From NCBI RefSeq assembly GCF_016772315.1, contig NZ_CP053482.1, forward strand, positions 3,095,501 through 3,159,500: 64,000 nt of DNA, written 5' to 3'. Below the pieces are notes generated by a model. It was not told the origin of the DNA. It worked only from the letters and a program-made list of their open reading frames with translations, and searched no databases. This DNA is from Thiothrix subterranea. GTDB lineage: Bacteria > Pseudomonadota > Gammaproteobacteria > Thiotrichales > Thiotrichaceae. Positions 28,061 to 37,747 of this stretch are shown here, one piece after another; the stretch's first letter is position 1, and every line of letters begins with the position of its first letter. Position numbers and translations under genes: made by a program.

Positions 28061-29676
28061 CGCAACATTTGGAGCAGCGCCCGATACTTGGGCGTTTCTC
28101 CAGCCGCCTGATTAATATGCTCTTTCACGCCCCAACTGCCGTAAGCCTGATAGGTGCGCGGTGCTGAAAACGCCACAAACAGGCTATTCCCCGTAATCTT
28201 TTGCCAGCCCTCCAGAAATTCGACGTACAACGCTTCCATTGGTTGCGCCCGATTTGCACCGATGTATTGCGGGTTGGGGAAATCGCGAATGGAACGTGAC
28301 TTACGATCCACCAAATGTTGCCCGCCCTCGTAAGCAATCAATTTCACGCCATATTGTTTGGCGAGATCAGCCTGCTTTTGCACCATCGTTAGCACGTTTT
28401 GAATGGAATAAGCGTTGCGGTCGTCTTTTAATAGCTTGAAAACATCCTCGGTACTGCGCACTTCGGCTTGCTGACGTTCGTGAACATAGAAATACGGTGC
28501 AATGGCAAACGCATCAATGTGGCGGTGCGCTTGGTTATAACTGAGCAATATTTCACTTAAACGGGGATTGGCCGACCAACCGCCCAGCACCCGCACCAAG
28601 CGTTTGGTGTTACCGAAGGCTTGTTCCCACAGCCGGAACACTTCTAGCGAACGTTTGACGTAATACTTGTGTCCGGCTTGCGGTGGATCGGTGTCGAGTT
28701 TTTGTTGCAGCCCCATTTGCTTGGTGTAATGCGCTTGGCTAAAAGCCGGGTTCCACGCTTCATTGGTGTATTCCACGTAGGCTTTTAAGTGGGGGCGCAG
28801 ATTTTGTTGCACATAATCAGCGTATTGGCGCACAAGGTCATCATCCGCCGCATGGGGAATATTGAACCATGCATCGGCATTCAGGCGATTGGCTAATGCA
28901 ACCATGATTTCCAGTGGTGCGCCGCGTTTGCCTTCTGCCCCTGCCCAGGTTGCTTGGCTGAGGCGTGGCATTTGTTCCCACTGGCTGAGCGGATTGCGGG
29001 TAATGCCCGACATATTCATAAAGCGCAGCGTTTTGAAATCACGCATAAAATTCAGGTAATCGGGATTAAACACAATGTCGTCGTAATGCGTTACAAAGTC
29101 ACGGTAATCACTGTCACACTGTTGAGCGCTGTTAACGCGCTGAAATGGATTGTTGGCACAAATGCCGCCCGGCAGGAGCACGCGGATATTGCGCAAATAA
29201 TTGTCGGGTTTGGATTGTTGAATGGTGAGCGTGACTTTGAGGTATTTATCCGCGCCAGCGGCAATCTGAATAATATCTTTGCCGGGTAAGCGTCTGATTA
29301 GCTTGGCATCATCGCCATAGACTAATTCGCCCTCACCGTCATATAACACGGTGTAATGTCCCTCAGGCAACGTACCCACAGGCAGCCAATGCAACAAATT
29401 AGTACCCGCTTGCCCCCCATTAAGCTGTTGCGGCCAGCCGTCGGCGTCGTAAACAATGTTACCATGCGTAAGCTTGGCATCGGCTTCCGCAAACGGCAGT
29501 GCCATTTTGAATACATTAACGAAAGGCACGCTAGAATCGACTTGCATGACTTCATTGGTATTCATGCCGATGGGCAGGTTAGCGGCGTAGGTTGGCAATG
29601 TGGTAGATATGATACAAAAAATGCCATAAATAATATGCCAAACAGATTTTTTTATTGCTGTCACAACCAATTCCAT
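28057..29676 (-). CDS. Secreted glycoside-hydrolase-like protein
   Basis: The ATG at 29676 gives 539 aa starting with a signal peptide (hydrophobic [15 protein letters not shown], cleavage after TYA). The body resembles a beta-sandwich (~40-190) followed by a TIM-barrel-like region with [14 protein letters not shown] (NE pair typical of clan A glycosidase acid/base) and a second candidate, [10 protein letters not shown], as nucleophile Glu. I recognise it as the kind of protein annotated 'cellulose-binding domain protein' but cannot assign substrate. It may act on extracellular polysaccharide or sheath material. A longer frame up to 29763 is less likely. Confidence 0.65.
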   Translation of the reverse strand: MELVVTAIKKSVWHIIYGIFCIISTTLPTYAANLPIGMNTNEVMQVDSSVPFVNVFKMALPFAEADAKLTHGNIVYDADGWPQQLNGGQAGTNLLHWLPVGTLPEGHYTVLYDGEGELVYGDDAKLIRRLPGKDIIQIAAGADKYLKVTLTIQQSKPDNYLRNIRVLLPGGICANNPFQRVNSAQQCDSDYRDFVTHYDDIVFNPDYLNFMRDFKTLRFMNMSGITRNPLSQWEQMPRLSQATWAGAEGKRGAPLEIMVALANRLNADAWFNIPHAADDDLVRQYADYVQQNLRPHLKAYVEYTNEAWNPAFSQAHYTKQMGLQQKLDTDPPQAGHKYYVKRSLEVFRLWEQAFGNTKRLVRVLGGWSANPRLSEILLSYNQAHRHIDAFAIAPYFYVHERQQAEVRSTEDVFKLLKDDRNAYSIQNVLTMVQKQADLAKQYGVKLIAYEGGQHLVDRKSRSIRDFPNPQYIGANRAQPMEALYVEFLEGWQKITGNSLFVAFSAPRTYQAYGSWGVKEHINQAAGETPKYRALLQMLR

Positions 29677-29867
29677 GCCGCGTGTTAGAGTGGCGAAACT
29701 ATAACAGGATACGTGATGTTCATCACTTCCTGAGGGAAGACTTCGCACTAGAATGCGTGTCATCAGCGATTAACGGAACTTTTGCTTATCACCTTGCCCT
29801 AAAAAGGAAACTTGAAATATTAGTTTTTACTAATATACTAGGTGATGGTTTGATTTGGGGAAAACAC

Positions 29868-30515
29868 ATGAAACGTTTAAACAGTGCTATTTTTGTCACC
29901 TTGTTGGGGTTTGCAGCGCTGCAAACTGCCCAAGCATCGGGCTGTGGCACCAGTGCCAGTGCGGTCAATCAAAGAGCCGCTGCACATCTGGAGTCTATCC
30001 AAAAATATTCGGAAAAATATGGGGTTAGCGCGGATATGGTGAAAGCCGTGATCGCCGTCGAATCCTGCTACAACAGCACCGCTTTGTCACCCAAGGGGGC
30101 GCAGGGTTTGATGCAATTGATCCCTGCGACTGCCGAACGTTTCGGGGTCGATGATGCGTTTAATACCAGCCAAAATATTCACGGTGGCACGCGCTACCTA
30201 AGTTGGCTGATGAAACGTTATGACGGTGATTTATACAAAGCGGTTGCGGCGTACAATGCGGGCGAAGGCGCGGTCGATAAATACAAGGGCATTCCACCGT
30301 ATAACGAAACCCAGCATTACGTGCGCAAAGTATTAGCGGTTTACAATGGCTTGAGCGGGCAGGCGATTGCGCTACCCGCTGTCAATACCACCCCTCGCAA
30401 GGGCAACAATGTCGCAACTACCGCTCCGGCTAAGCAGGTATTCCCAGCCGGAAAACCGGGGCGCTCTGGTTGGCAAGCTGCCAAAGCCAAAGCGCCGCAT
30501 CTGTTCAAGCACTAA
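29868..30515 (+). CDS. Lytic transglycosylase, SLT domain
   Basis: Periplasmic murein lytic transglycosylase of 215 aa. The signal peptide MKRLNSAIFVTLLGFAALQ...AQA is followed by an SLT/MltC-type fold: the catalytic Glu in VIAVESCYNSTALSPKGAQGL (~residue 63) and later LMQLIPATAERFG and VAAYNAGEGAV. The C-terminal ~50 residues are Pro/Ala-rich and basic. The ATG at 29868 is supported by the signal peptide, and TTGGGGAAA lies upstream. An 8-bp inverted repeat (29817-29824, 29829-29836) sits in the promoter region. It converges with ppk (4-bp overlap). Confidence 0.88.
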   Translation: MKRLNSAIFVTLLGFAALQTAQASGCGTSASAVNQRAAAHLESIQKYSEKYGVSADMVKAVIAVESCYNSTALSPKGAQGLMQLIPATAERFGVDDAFNTSQNIHGGTRYLSWLMKRYDGDLYKAVAAYNAGEGAVDKYKGIPPYNETQHYVRKVLAVYNGLSGQAIALPAVNTTPRKGNNVATTAPAKQVFPAGKPGRSGWQAAKAKAPHLFKH

Positions 30516-32596
30516 ACATTCGCCAGCAACTTCAACAGTTGTTGTTGCGCATTGATGCTTTCCACCGCGTCATTTTCAGGTTGTTGGCGCAAGTATGTGC
30601 CATCAGCCTGCAATTCCCACGCCTGCGTATTGTCTTGTAAATGCCATTCAAACGCTTCATGAATAATCCGTTGGCGCAGGGCTTGGTCTAAAATCGGGAA
30701 GGCGACTTCGACGCGGCGGAAGAAATTGCGTGGCATCCAATCCGCACTGGAACAATACAATTCCTCAGCGCCTGCATTCTGGAAATAAAATACCCGTGGG
30801 TGTTCCAAAAACCGCCCCATGACCGAGCGCACATGAATGTTTTCGGAAATGCCTGCAATGCCGGGGCGCAAACAGCAAACGCCACGCACGACCAGTTCCA
30901 CTCTCACGCCTGCTTGCGAGGCTTGATACAAGGCGCTGATGGTTTGCGGTTCAATCAAGGCATTCATGCGAGCGCGGATTAATGCCGGTTTACCCGTTAA
31001 GGCGTGTTGAGTTTCGCGCTGGATTTTTTCCATCACGACTTGGTGTAAGTTGAAAGGCGCTTCCAATAAATATTTCAGGTCGCGCATTCGCCCCAAGCCG
31101 GTCAACATGTGGAAAACTTTATGCACGTCTTCGGTCATGTCCGGTTGGCAGGTGAATAGGCCGAAATCGGTGTAAATGCGTGCCGTGCCGGGGTGATAGT
31201 TTCCCGTGCCAAGGTGCGCGTAACTGCGCAATTGCTGGCCTTCGCGCCGCACCACCAAGCACAGTTTCGCATGGGTTTTGTAACCCACCACGCCATACAC
31301 CACGTGCGCTCCGGCATTTTGAAGCTGATTGGCAAGGCCGATGTTGGCTTCTTCATCAAAACGCGCTCGCAGTTCGACCACGACCGTAACTTCTTTGCCT
31401 AAACGCGCCGCCCGAATTAAGTGTTTGACCAGTTCGGATTGTTTGCCAGTGCGGTACAGCGTCATTTTAATCGCCAGCACATCCGGGTCTTTTGCGGCTT
31501 GCCCAATGAAGTCCAGCACTGTTTGGAAACTTTGGTAAGGGTGATGCACCAAGACATCGCCGTGTTTGATGCGTTCAAACAAATCCGGGTGGCGCTCAGC
31601 TACCGATGGGGCAGGGCGGAACGGTGGAAAGCGCAGGGCAGGGCGATCCACCAGATCCGCAATCGCCATTAAACGATTCAGGTTGACCGGGCCATTGACG
31701 TTGTAAACATCCTGTTCGCACAGGTGAAAATGTTCCATCAGGTATTCGATATTGTCCGGTGGGCAATGGTCGGCGACTTCCAACCGCACCACCGCGCCGT
31801 AATTGCGTTGCGGCAATTCGCCTTGCATCGCTTGCAACAGATCGTCGATTTCTTCCTCATCCACGTACATATTGCTATTGCGGGTGAGGCGGAATTGGTA
31901 GCAGCCCAACACTTCCATGCCGGGGAACAGCCGATCTATAAAAGCGTGCAAGATGGAGGAGAGGAACACGAAACTGTCGTTGCTGGCAGCCATGCCTTCG
32001 GGTAGGCGAATAATGCGCGGCAGGCTGCGCGGGGCTTGCACAATGGCGGTGTCAATTTCACGCCCGAAGGCATCCGTGCCTTGCAAGCTGATAATGAAAT
32101 TCAGGCTTTTATTAATGACATTCGGGAAGGGGTGCGCGGGGTCTAGCCCCAGTGGACTCAACAAGGGCATGAGTTCGCGGTCGAAATAGTCCGATAGCCA
32201 CGCCAGTTGACGTTCATCCCAATGGGTACGGCGCACAAAGTAAATGCCTTCCTGACGCAGCGCGGGGATGATGGCTTCGTTTAGGAGTTTGTATTGGGAG
32301 TCAACCAGCGCGTGTGCCGTGGTCGTGATTTGCTTCAAAGCTGCCGTTGGGGTTAAGCCGTCTGCACCAATGGAAGCGACATCCAATTGCAATTGTTGTT
32401 TGAGGCTGGCGACCCGGACTTCAAAAAATTCATCCATATTCGCGCTGGAAATACACAGAAAGCGCAGGCGTTCCAACAGCGGCACTCGCGGGTCTTGTGC
32501 CAGTTCCATGACGCGGCGGTTAAAGGCAAGCAGGCTGAGTTCACGATTGAGGTAGTAATCGGGGTTATTCAGGTCGGGTGCAGCATTTTCCTGCAT
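30512..32596 (-). CDS. ppk1: Polyphosphate kinase 1
   Basis: Synthesises inorganic polyphosphate from ATP reversibly. The 694 aa (family ~690) start YYLNRELSLLAFNRRVMELA (N domain), then contain the head domain and two PLD-like catalytic domains. The conserved KTHAKLCLVVRREG and ADWMPRNFFRRVEVAFPI contain the phospho-histidine and basic pocket residues. The start at 32596 is chosen because the protein then matches the family exactly and AGGATG precedes it; the frame stays open far upstream without similarity. A Pho-box-like site at 32658-32675 suggests phosphate control. Confidence 0.94.
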   Translation of the reverse strand: MQENAAPDLNNPDYYLNRELSLLAFNRRVMELAQDPRVPLLERLRFLCISSANMDEFFEVRVASLKQQLQLDVASIGADGLTPTAALKQITTTAHALVDSQYKLLNEAIIPALRQEGIYFVRRTHWDERQLAWLSDYFDRELMPLLSPLGLDPAHPFPNVINKSLNFIISLQGTDAFGREIDTAIVQAPRSLPRIIRLPEGMAASNDSFVFLSSILHAFIDRLFPGMEVLGCYQFRLTRNSNMYVDEEEIDDLLQAMQGELPQRNYGAVVRLEVADHCPPDNIEYLMEHFHLCEQDVYNVNGPVNLNRLMAIADLVDRPALRFPPFRPAPSVAERHPDLFERIKHGDVLVHHPYQSFQTVLDFIGQAAKDPDVLAIKMTLYRTGKQSELVKHLIRAARLGKEVTVVVELRARFDEEANIGLANQLQNAGAHVVYGVVGYKTHAKLCLVVRREGQQLRSYAHLGTGNYHPGTARIYTDFGLFTCQPDMTEDVHKVFHMLTGLGRMRDLKYLLEAPFNLHQVVMEKIQRETQHALTGKPALIRARMNALIEPQTISALYQASQAGVRVELVVRGVCCLRPGIAGISENIHVRSVMGRFLEHPRVFYFQNAGAEELYCSSADWMPRNFFRRVEVAFPILDQALRQRIIHEAFEWHLQDNTQAWELQADGTYLRQQPENDAVESINAQQQLLKLLANV

Positions 32597-32641
32597 GATA
32601 ACATCCTGTTCCGTGTCCGGTATTGTTGATGATGGCGTGCA

Positions 32642-32675
32642 ACCATAGCTGCAAAATGTGACCGTTTGATTACAG
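32642..32675 (-). promoter_or_regulatory. Candidate Pho box and promoter of ppk1
   Basis: On the minus strand CTGTAAT-CAAA-CGGTCAC (32675-32658) is a two-repeat Pho box (6/7 and 5/7 matches to CTGTCAT, 4-bp spacer). Ten bp downstream is TATGGT (32647-32642), the -10 position usual in PhoB-activated promoters. It is 62 bp from the ppk ATG. No phoB gene is in the window. Confidence 0.45.
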
Positions 32676-32873
32676 TCTGTGCGTAGATGGTCATCTTCAC
32701 CCAAACGCCAAAGATAGCGCAACGGTAACGGCGGCAGGTTGATAGGGGCAGTTGTTATTATTCTCATGATCGACAGTACACTGTGTAATGGTTTTATTGA
32801 TATAGTTATGTAAGACAGTCGCCGATCATACACCATGTGGGCTGAATCATAAAAAAATGAGGCATGATTAGAT

Positions 32874-33575
32874 ATGTTTGAGTTAATCAAATCTGGCGGG
32901 ATTATGATGTTCCCCCTGATTCTGAGTTCGATTATCGCATTAGCGATTATTATTGAGCGTTTTTTGTCGTTGCGCGTTAGTAAAGTTGTGCCTTCCAGTG
33001 ATATTGAACGCGCCCGCAAACTTGCCGGTATTACTAAGCTGGCGGATGTGCAAGTCGATGAACTACGCAACGGTTCGCTGTTGGGGCGCGTATTGGCGAC
33101 GGGGCTGGAAAGCCGCGAATTGCCGCGTCATATTATGAAAGAAAACGTCGAAGAATCCGGGCGGCACGTGGTACAAGAATTAGAACGTTACCTGCCAGCC
33201 TTGGGTACGATCATTACGATTGCGCCAATGATGGGCTTATTGGGAACGGTTTTGGGGATGATCGGGGTTTTTAGCGCAATCAATACCGCTGGTGTGGGCA
33301 ATCCGCAGCAGATGGCAGGGGGGATTTCTGAGGCATTGGTGACAACCGTGGTGGGATTGCTGATTGCGATTACTAGCTTGGTATTCGAGCGCTATTTCAA
33401 AGCCAAAGTTGACGGTTATGTGGCGATCATGGAACGTGAAGCCTTGCGTTTGATTGAAATTGCTAACTCCAGCCGCAAAACATTACCGGCGGCGGCAACA
33501 CCAGCACCTGCGCCCGCCGTCGCCCGCCCAGCGCCAGCATCCGCACCGCTGCCACGCGGGGGTAAGCCTGCATGA
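32874..33575 (+). CDS. exbB: ExbB/TolQ-type proton channel protein
   Basis: Inner-membrane MotA/TolQ/ExbB protein using proton-motive force with ExbD. It has 233 aa. A first helix (GGIMMFPLILSSIIALAIIIERFL) precedes a cytoplasmic loop and two further helices with the family signature TIAPMMGLLGTVLGMIGVF (~125-145) and EALVTTVVGLLIAI (~165-178). The C-terminal tail is Ala/Pro-rich. It is coupled to exbD by a 4-bp overlap and followed by msbA, so this copy belongs to the exbB-exbD-msbA-lpxK cluster seen in many gammaproteobacteria. Confidence 0.9.
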   Translation: MFELIKSGGIMMFPLILSSIIALAIIIERFLSLRVSKVVPSSDIERARKLAGITKLADVQVDELRNGSLLGRVLATGLESRELPRHIMKENVEESGRHVVQELERYLPALGTIITIAPMMGLLGTVLGMIGVFSAINTAGVGNPQQMAGGISEALVTTVVGLLIAITSLVFERYFKAKVDGYVAIMEREALRLIEIANSSRKTLPAAATPAPAPAVARPAPASAPLPRGGKPA

Positions 33576-34006
33576 AATTCCGTACCCGTGAACGCAGTGA
33601 AAGCAAGGTCGATTTGACCTCGTTGATTGATGTGGTGTTCATGCTGTTGATTTTTTTCATGGTCACGACTACCTTTGACAAGAACGCTGAACTCAAGATT
33701 GAGTTACCCACTGCCAGTAATGTGGCGGCGGCTTCCTCGGAAGATAAGCTGGAACTGCTGATCGACGGGCAAGGGCGTTACTACATTAATGGGCGTGAAG
33801 TGTTGAATAATCAGCCTGAAACGCTGTTTCAAGCCATGAGCATGACCTTGGAAGAAATGGGTAATAATACCCCGCCACTGGTCATTTCGGCGGATGCGAG
33901 TGTCAATTATCAGGCAGTCGTGACGGCAATGGACATCGCTGGGCGCTTGGGGTTGACCAATTTTTCGATGGCAACCTCGCAAGCGACCCGCAAACCACAG
34001 GAATAG
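33572..34006 (+). CDS. exbD: ExbD/TolR-type protein
   Basis: Partner of ExbB. The 144 aa have one N-terminal membrane helix with the essential aspartate (VDLTSLIDVVFMLLIFFMV, D near residue 22), preceded by a positively charged segment (RTRERSES). A periplasmic domain follows (ELLIDGQGRYYINGREV; VISADASVNYQAVVTAMD). It overlaps exbB by 4 bp, and msbA starts 1 bp after its stop. Confidence 0.92.
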   Translation: MKFRTRERSESKVDLTSLIDVVFMLLIFFMVTTTFDKNAELKIELPTASNVAAASSEDKLELLIDGQGRYYINGREVLNNQPETLFQAMSMTLEEMGNNTPPLVISADASVNYQAVVTAMDIAGRLGLTNFSMATSQATRKPQE

Positions 34007-34007
34007 G

Positions 34008-35759
34008 ATGACAACACCACGCACGACGGGCTGGCAGGTTTATCGACGGCTGATTGGCTATTCGCTGGGCTACTGGCATTATTTGGCGCTGGCAACGGTG
34101 GGCTTGGTGATCAGCGCGATGACGCAGCCATTTTTTGCGTGGGGGCTGCAACCTTTGCTGGACAAGGCAATCATGCAACGCGACCCCGATACCATTATGT
34201 GGTTGCCGGTGGGTATTCTGGGGCTGTTTTTGGTGCGTGGCGCGGCGATGTTTTTGTCGGGGTATTACATTGGCATGATTGGGCGGCAAGTGACCAAAAC
34301 CTTGCGCAATCAGGTGTTTAACCAGTTATTGCGGATGCCGGTCAGCTTTTTTGAGAATACCCAGTCGGGTAAATTATTGGCTTATGTCAGTTATTACATT
34401 GATCAGGTGGCGAATGCCAGTATTCGCGGCATGACGACGCTGGTGCAAGATTCCGTCACTATTTTGAGCTTGTTGGGCTTAATGTTGGTGTATAGCTGGC
34501 AATTAACCTTGGGTATCTTGGTGATTGTGCCGGTCATTGCGCTGATTGTGGTGTATGCCACGCGCCGTTTGCGCCGTTTGAGCCATAAAGTGCAGGATTC
34601 GGTGGGGGATGTGACCCAGATTGCCAATGAAATGATCCGTGGCTACAAAGTCGTGCGAATTTTCAATGGTGAACCGTATGAAGAGCGCCGCTTTGGTGCT
34701 GCCAATGAACAAAATATTGACCTGCACATGAAACGCATGGTGACAGAATTGCTCAGTACGCCGTTGGTGCAATTCATGGTGGCGGTGGCGCTGGCTGCGA
34801 TTGTCTTCATGGCGACCCGTGAATCGACGCTGGAAACCTTATCGCCGGGTACGTTTATCTCCTTCATTATGGCGATGATTCTGATGCTCACCCCCATCCG
34901 CAATTTGACGCAGTTGAATGCGCAATTGCAAACCGCGATTGCGGCGGGTGAGGGCATTTTTGAGTTGTTGGATAGCCCCACCGAAGCCGATACCGGCAAG
35001 CAAACGCTCACCCAATGCCGGGGCGAAGTGCTATTTAGTAACGTTTCCTTCCGTTACCCGAACACCGACAAGTGGGTGTTACGTGACATTGATTTGCGCG
35101 TCAACCCCGGTGAAAAAATTGCCTTGGTAGGCAAGTCAGGCAGTGGAAAAACCACGCTGGTGAACTTATTGCCGCGTTTTTACGATGTGCAACAGGGCGA
35201 AATCTTGCTGGATGGGGTGCGCTTAGCCGAGATGAGTTTGTACAACTTGCGCAGTCATATTGCGTATGTCGGGCAGGACGTGGTCCTGTTTAACGATAGC
35301 GTGCGGAATAATATTGCTTACGGCGATATGCGCGGCATGGATGATGCGCAAATTCGTGCCGCCGCTGAAGCCGCGTTCGCCTTGGAATTCATCGAAAAGT
35401 TGCCGCAGGGTTTCGATACGCTGATTGGTGATAATGGGGTGATGTTATCCGGTGGGCAGCGTCAACGTTTGTCGATTGCGCGGGCGATTCTCTCGAATGC
35501 CCCAGTGTTGATTTTGGATGAAGCGACTTCGGCGTTGGATACCGAATCCGAGCGCCATATTCAAGCGGCGTTGGATAATTTGCTCAGTAATCGTACCACG
35601 TTCATGATTGCGCACCGTTTGTCGACGATTGAGAATGCTGACCGCATTTTGGTGATGCAAGACGGGGCAATCATCGAATCCGGTAAGCATGGCGAATTGC
35701 TGGCGCTGAATGGACAGTACGCACGTTTGCACACGCTGCAATTCCATGATGAAACTTGA
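34008..35759 (+). CDS. msbA: Lipid A export ATP-binding/permease protein
   Basis: ABC exporter that flips lipid A-core across the inner membrane. The 583 aa comprise six membrane helices (~20-310) then a nucleotide-binding domain with Walker A GKSGSGKTT (~378), Q-loop, signature LSGGQRQR (~482), Walker B VLILDEA and switch His in MIAHRLSTI. The operon position, between exbD and lpxK, is the classical msbA context. It overlaps lpxK by ~11 bp. Confidence 0.95.
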   Translation: MTTPRTTGWQVYRRLIGYSLGYWHYLALATVGLVISAMTQPFFAWGLQPLLDKAIMQRDPDTIMWLPVGILGLFLVRGAAMFLSGYYIGMIGRQVTKTLRNQVFNQLLRMPVSFFENTQSGKLLAYVSYYIDQVANASIRGMTTLVQDSVTILSLLGLMLVYSWQLTLGILVIVPVIALIVVYATRRLRRLSHKVQDSVGDVTQIANEMIRGYKVVRIFNGEPYEERRFGAANEQNIDLHMKRMVTELLSTPLVQFMVAVALAAIVFMATRESTLETLSPGTFISFIMAMILMLTPIRNLTQLNAQLQTAIAAGEGIFELLDSPTEADTGKQTLTQCRGEVLFSNVSFRYPNTDKWVLRDIDLRVNPGEKIALVGKSGSGKTTLVNLLPRFYDVQQGEILLDGVRLAEMSLYNLRSHIAYVGQDVVLFNDSVRNNIAYGDMRGMDDAQIRAAAEAAFALEFIEKLPQGFDTLIGDNGVMLSGGQRQRLSIARAILSNAPVLILDEATSALDTESERHIQAALDNLLSNRTTFMIAHRLSTIENADRILVMQDGAIIESGKHGELLALNGQYARLHTLQFHDET

Positions 35760-36675
35760 GCGCTGGTTGCTAAACGTTTGGTATGGCAATGATCGGCTGG
35801 GTAAGTACCTGCTGTTGCCGCTCACGGGGCTGTTTTGCGTCTTAGCGGCTTGGCGGCGGTGGCAACATAAACGCCAGCAAGTGAAACATTCCGTGCCGGT
35901 TATCGTCGTTGGCAATATTTCGGTGGGTGGCACTGGGAAAACGCCGTTGGTCATTTGGTTGGTGAAACGACTGCGTGAAGCGGGGTTTAAGCCGGGGGTG
36001 GTGAGTCGGGGGTATCAACGTCAAGGGAATGACCTTGGTGACGAGCCAACACTTATTAAGCAACGTACTCAAGTTCCTATTGCGATTGGCAGCGACCGCA
36101 ACCAAGCGATTGCCACTTTACTGCAACATCACGCTTGCGACATCATCATCGCTGATGATGGTTTGCAACATTACCGCATGGGGCGTGACGTGGAAATCTG
36201 TGTGGTGGATGGGCAACGGCTCTTTGGTAACGGTTTTTGCTTGCCCGCAGGCCCTTTGCGCGAATCTATCTCGCGTTTGCAATCCTGCGATTTTGTAGTC
36301 ATCAACGGTGAAACCATGCACATGTGTGGCGATACCTTGGTGAATTTGGCAACAGCGGAGGCGCAACTGTTAACCGCATGGGCAGGCAAAACCGTGCATG
36401 TTGTTACTGGCATCGGCAATCCGCAGCGCTTCCTCCAGTCGCTGGAACAGGCGGGATTGCTGGTCATTCCCCACCTTTACCCCGACCATCACGCTTTTAC
36501 TGGCACCGAATTATGCTTTGACGACACACATCCCATCATCATGACGGAAAAAGATGCGGTAAAATGCCGTCAGTTCGCTGGGCAAAACGCATGGTATCTG
36601 CCGATTGAGGCGGTACTGGATGCGACGCTTGCTCACGCTTTGCTCACCCGTTTACAAGGATTCAAACATGGATAA
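35749..36675 (+). CDS. lpxK: Tetraacyldisaccharide 4'-kinase
   Basis: Phosphorylates the 4' position of the lipid A disaccharide precursor at the inner membrane. The 308 aa (E. coli 328) have an N-terminal membrane-associated helix ([10 protein letters not shown]...LLLPLTG), Walker [16 protein letters not shown] (~50-64), VSRGYQRQG and the catalytic [15 protein letters not shown] (~135-149). Two adjacent ATGs (35746, 35749) exist; the second is listed. Overlaps msbA upstream and ycaR downstream. Confidence 0.93.
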   Translation: MKLERWLLNVWYGNDRLGKYLLLPLTGLFCVLAAWRRWQHKRQQVKHSVPVIVVGNISVGGTGKTPLVIWLVKRLREAGFKPGVVSRGYQRQGNDLGDEPTLIKQRTQVPIAIGSDRNQAIATLLQHHACDIIIADDGLQHYRMGRDVEICVVDGQRLFGNGFCLPAGPLRESISRLQSCDFVVINGETMHMCGDTLVNLATAEAQLLTAWAGKTVHVVTGIGNPQRFLQSLEQAGLLVIPHLYPDHHAFTGTELCFDDTHPIIMTEKDAVKCRQFAGQNAWYLPIEAVLDATLAHALLTRLQGFKHG

Positions 36676-36859
36676 GAAATTGCTGGAAATTTTAGCTTGC
36701 CCCGTCACCAAAGGGCCGCTGATTTATGACAAGGCTAAACAAGAGCTGGTGTCGAAATCGGCGCGGTTGGCTTACCCGATTCGGGATGGCATTCCGGTGA
36801 TGCTGGAAGAAGAAGCTCGCCCGTTGACCCAAGAAGAAGTGGAGGCGTTACACGAATGA
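36668..36859 (+). CDS. ycaR: Trm112/YcaR-family small protein
   Basis: A 63-aa zinc-ribbon-like protein ([20 protein letters not shown], then [21 protein letters not shown]). YcaR lies between lpxK and kdsB in many gammaproteobacteria, as here (8-bp overlap with lpxK, 4-bp overlap with kdsB). Only one of the usual cysteines remains (C11), as in E. coli YcaR. It is related to the methyltransferase activator Trm112, but the bacterial role is not settled. Confidence 0.88.
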   Translation: MDKKLLEILACPVTKGPLIYDKAKQELVSKSARLAYPIRDGIPVMLEEEARPLTQEEVEALHE

Positions 36860-37596
36860 ATACAGTGTTGGTGATTCCGGCGCGGTATGCCTCGTCTCGC
36901 TTGCCGGGCAAACCGTTGCGCGAATTGGCGGGTAAGCCTTTGATTCAGCATGTACACGAGCGGGCAATGGCAGCCGGTTTTGCTACGGTGTTGGTGGCGA
37001 CGGATGATGAGCGTATCCGGCGCGTGTGCAGCGCGTTTGGGGCACAAGTTGCCATGACTGCCAGCACGCACGAAACCGGCAGCGACCGCCTTGCCGAAGT
37101 GGTGCAACAACAAGGTTGGGCAGATGACACTATTGTGGTGAATTTGCAGGGTGATGAGCCGCTCACGCCTGTGGCAAATTTGCATCAATTGGCGCGTAAT
37201 TTGGCGCAATACCCGCAAGCTAGCATGGCAACCTTGGCGACGCCGATTTTCAGCGAAACGGAATTTCTTAACCCTAATGTTGTGAAAGTTGTGCGCGATG
37301 CGCAGGGCATGGCATTGTATTTCAGCCGTGCGCCGATCCCGTTGCAGCGCGATACAGGCGTTGCATTAGAGGATTATGCGTTGCGGCATATCGGGATGTA
37401 CGCCTACCGTGCGGGCTTCTTGAGAGCGTTTGCAGGGATGCAGCCCGCGCAAATCGAGCAGTTGGAAAAGCTGGAACAGTTGCGTGCATTGGCGCATGGC
37501 TATCGGATTCACGTTGATATTGCAGCGGAAATTCCGGGGGCGGGGGTGGATACCGAAGACGACGCGCTGAGAGTTGCCGCTATCCTCGGTGATTGA
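36856..37596 (+). CDS. kdsB: 3-deoxy-manno-octulosonate cytidylyltransferase
   Basis: Activates Kdo with CTP to CMP-Kdo for LPS inner core. The 246 aa (E. coli 248) show [19 protein letters not shown] (nucleotide-binding loop), [19 protein letters not shown] and VNLQGDEPL, then the [11 protein letters not shown] segment. It is the last gene of the exbB-exbD-msbA-lpxK-ycaR-kdsB cluster and starts in the ycaR stop region. Confidence 0.95.
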   Translation: MNTVLVIPARYASSRLPGKPLRELAGKPLIQHVHERAMAAGFATVLVATDDERIRRVCSAFGAQVAMTASTHETGSDRLAEVVQQQGWADDTIVVNLQGDEPLTPVANLHQLARNLAQYPQASMATLATPIFSETEFLNPNVVKVVRDAQGMALYFSRAPIPLQRDTGVALEDYALRHIGMYAYRAGFLRAFAGMQPAQIEQLEKLEQLRALAHGYRIHVDIAAEIPGAGVDTEDDALRVAAILGD

Positions 37597-37747
37597 TAAG
37601 TGTCCATTTATAAAGTTGAATATTATTATATTATAATAAGCTATTGTTTTGCTTAATAATAAGCATTTGACAGCTTAATACTCCTCTGTCACTATTTCGC
37701 AACAAAAGTTGAGAAATCGCAAAAGTATAATGGAGGAGTGATTATTT

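Noticed and set aside
32597-33070. N-terminal extension of polyphosphate kinase by 158 residues
   Set aside because: The extension overlaps the divergent exbB gene and its promoter, has no similarity to the family, and the family N-terminus begins at the ATG at 32596.
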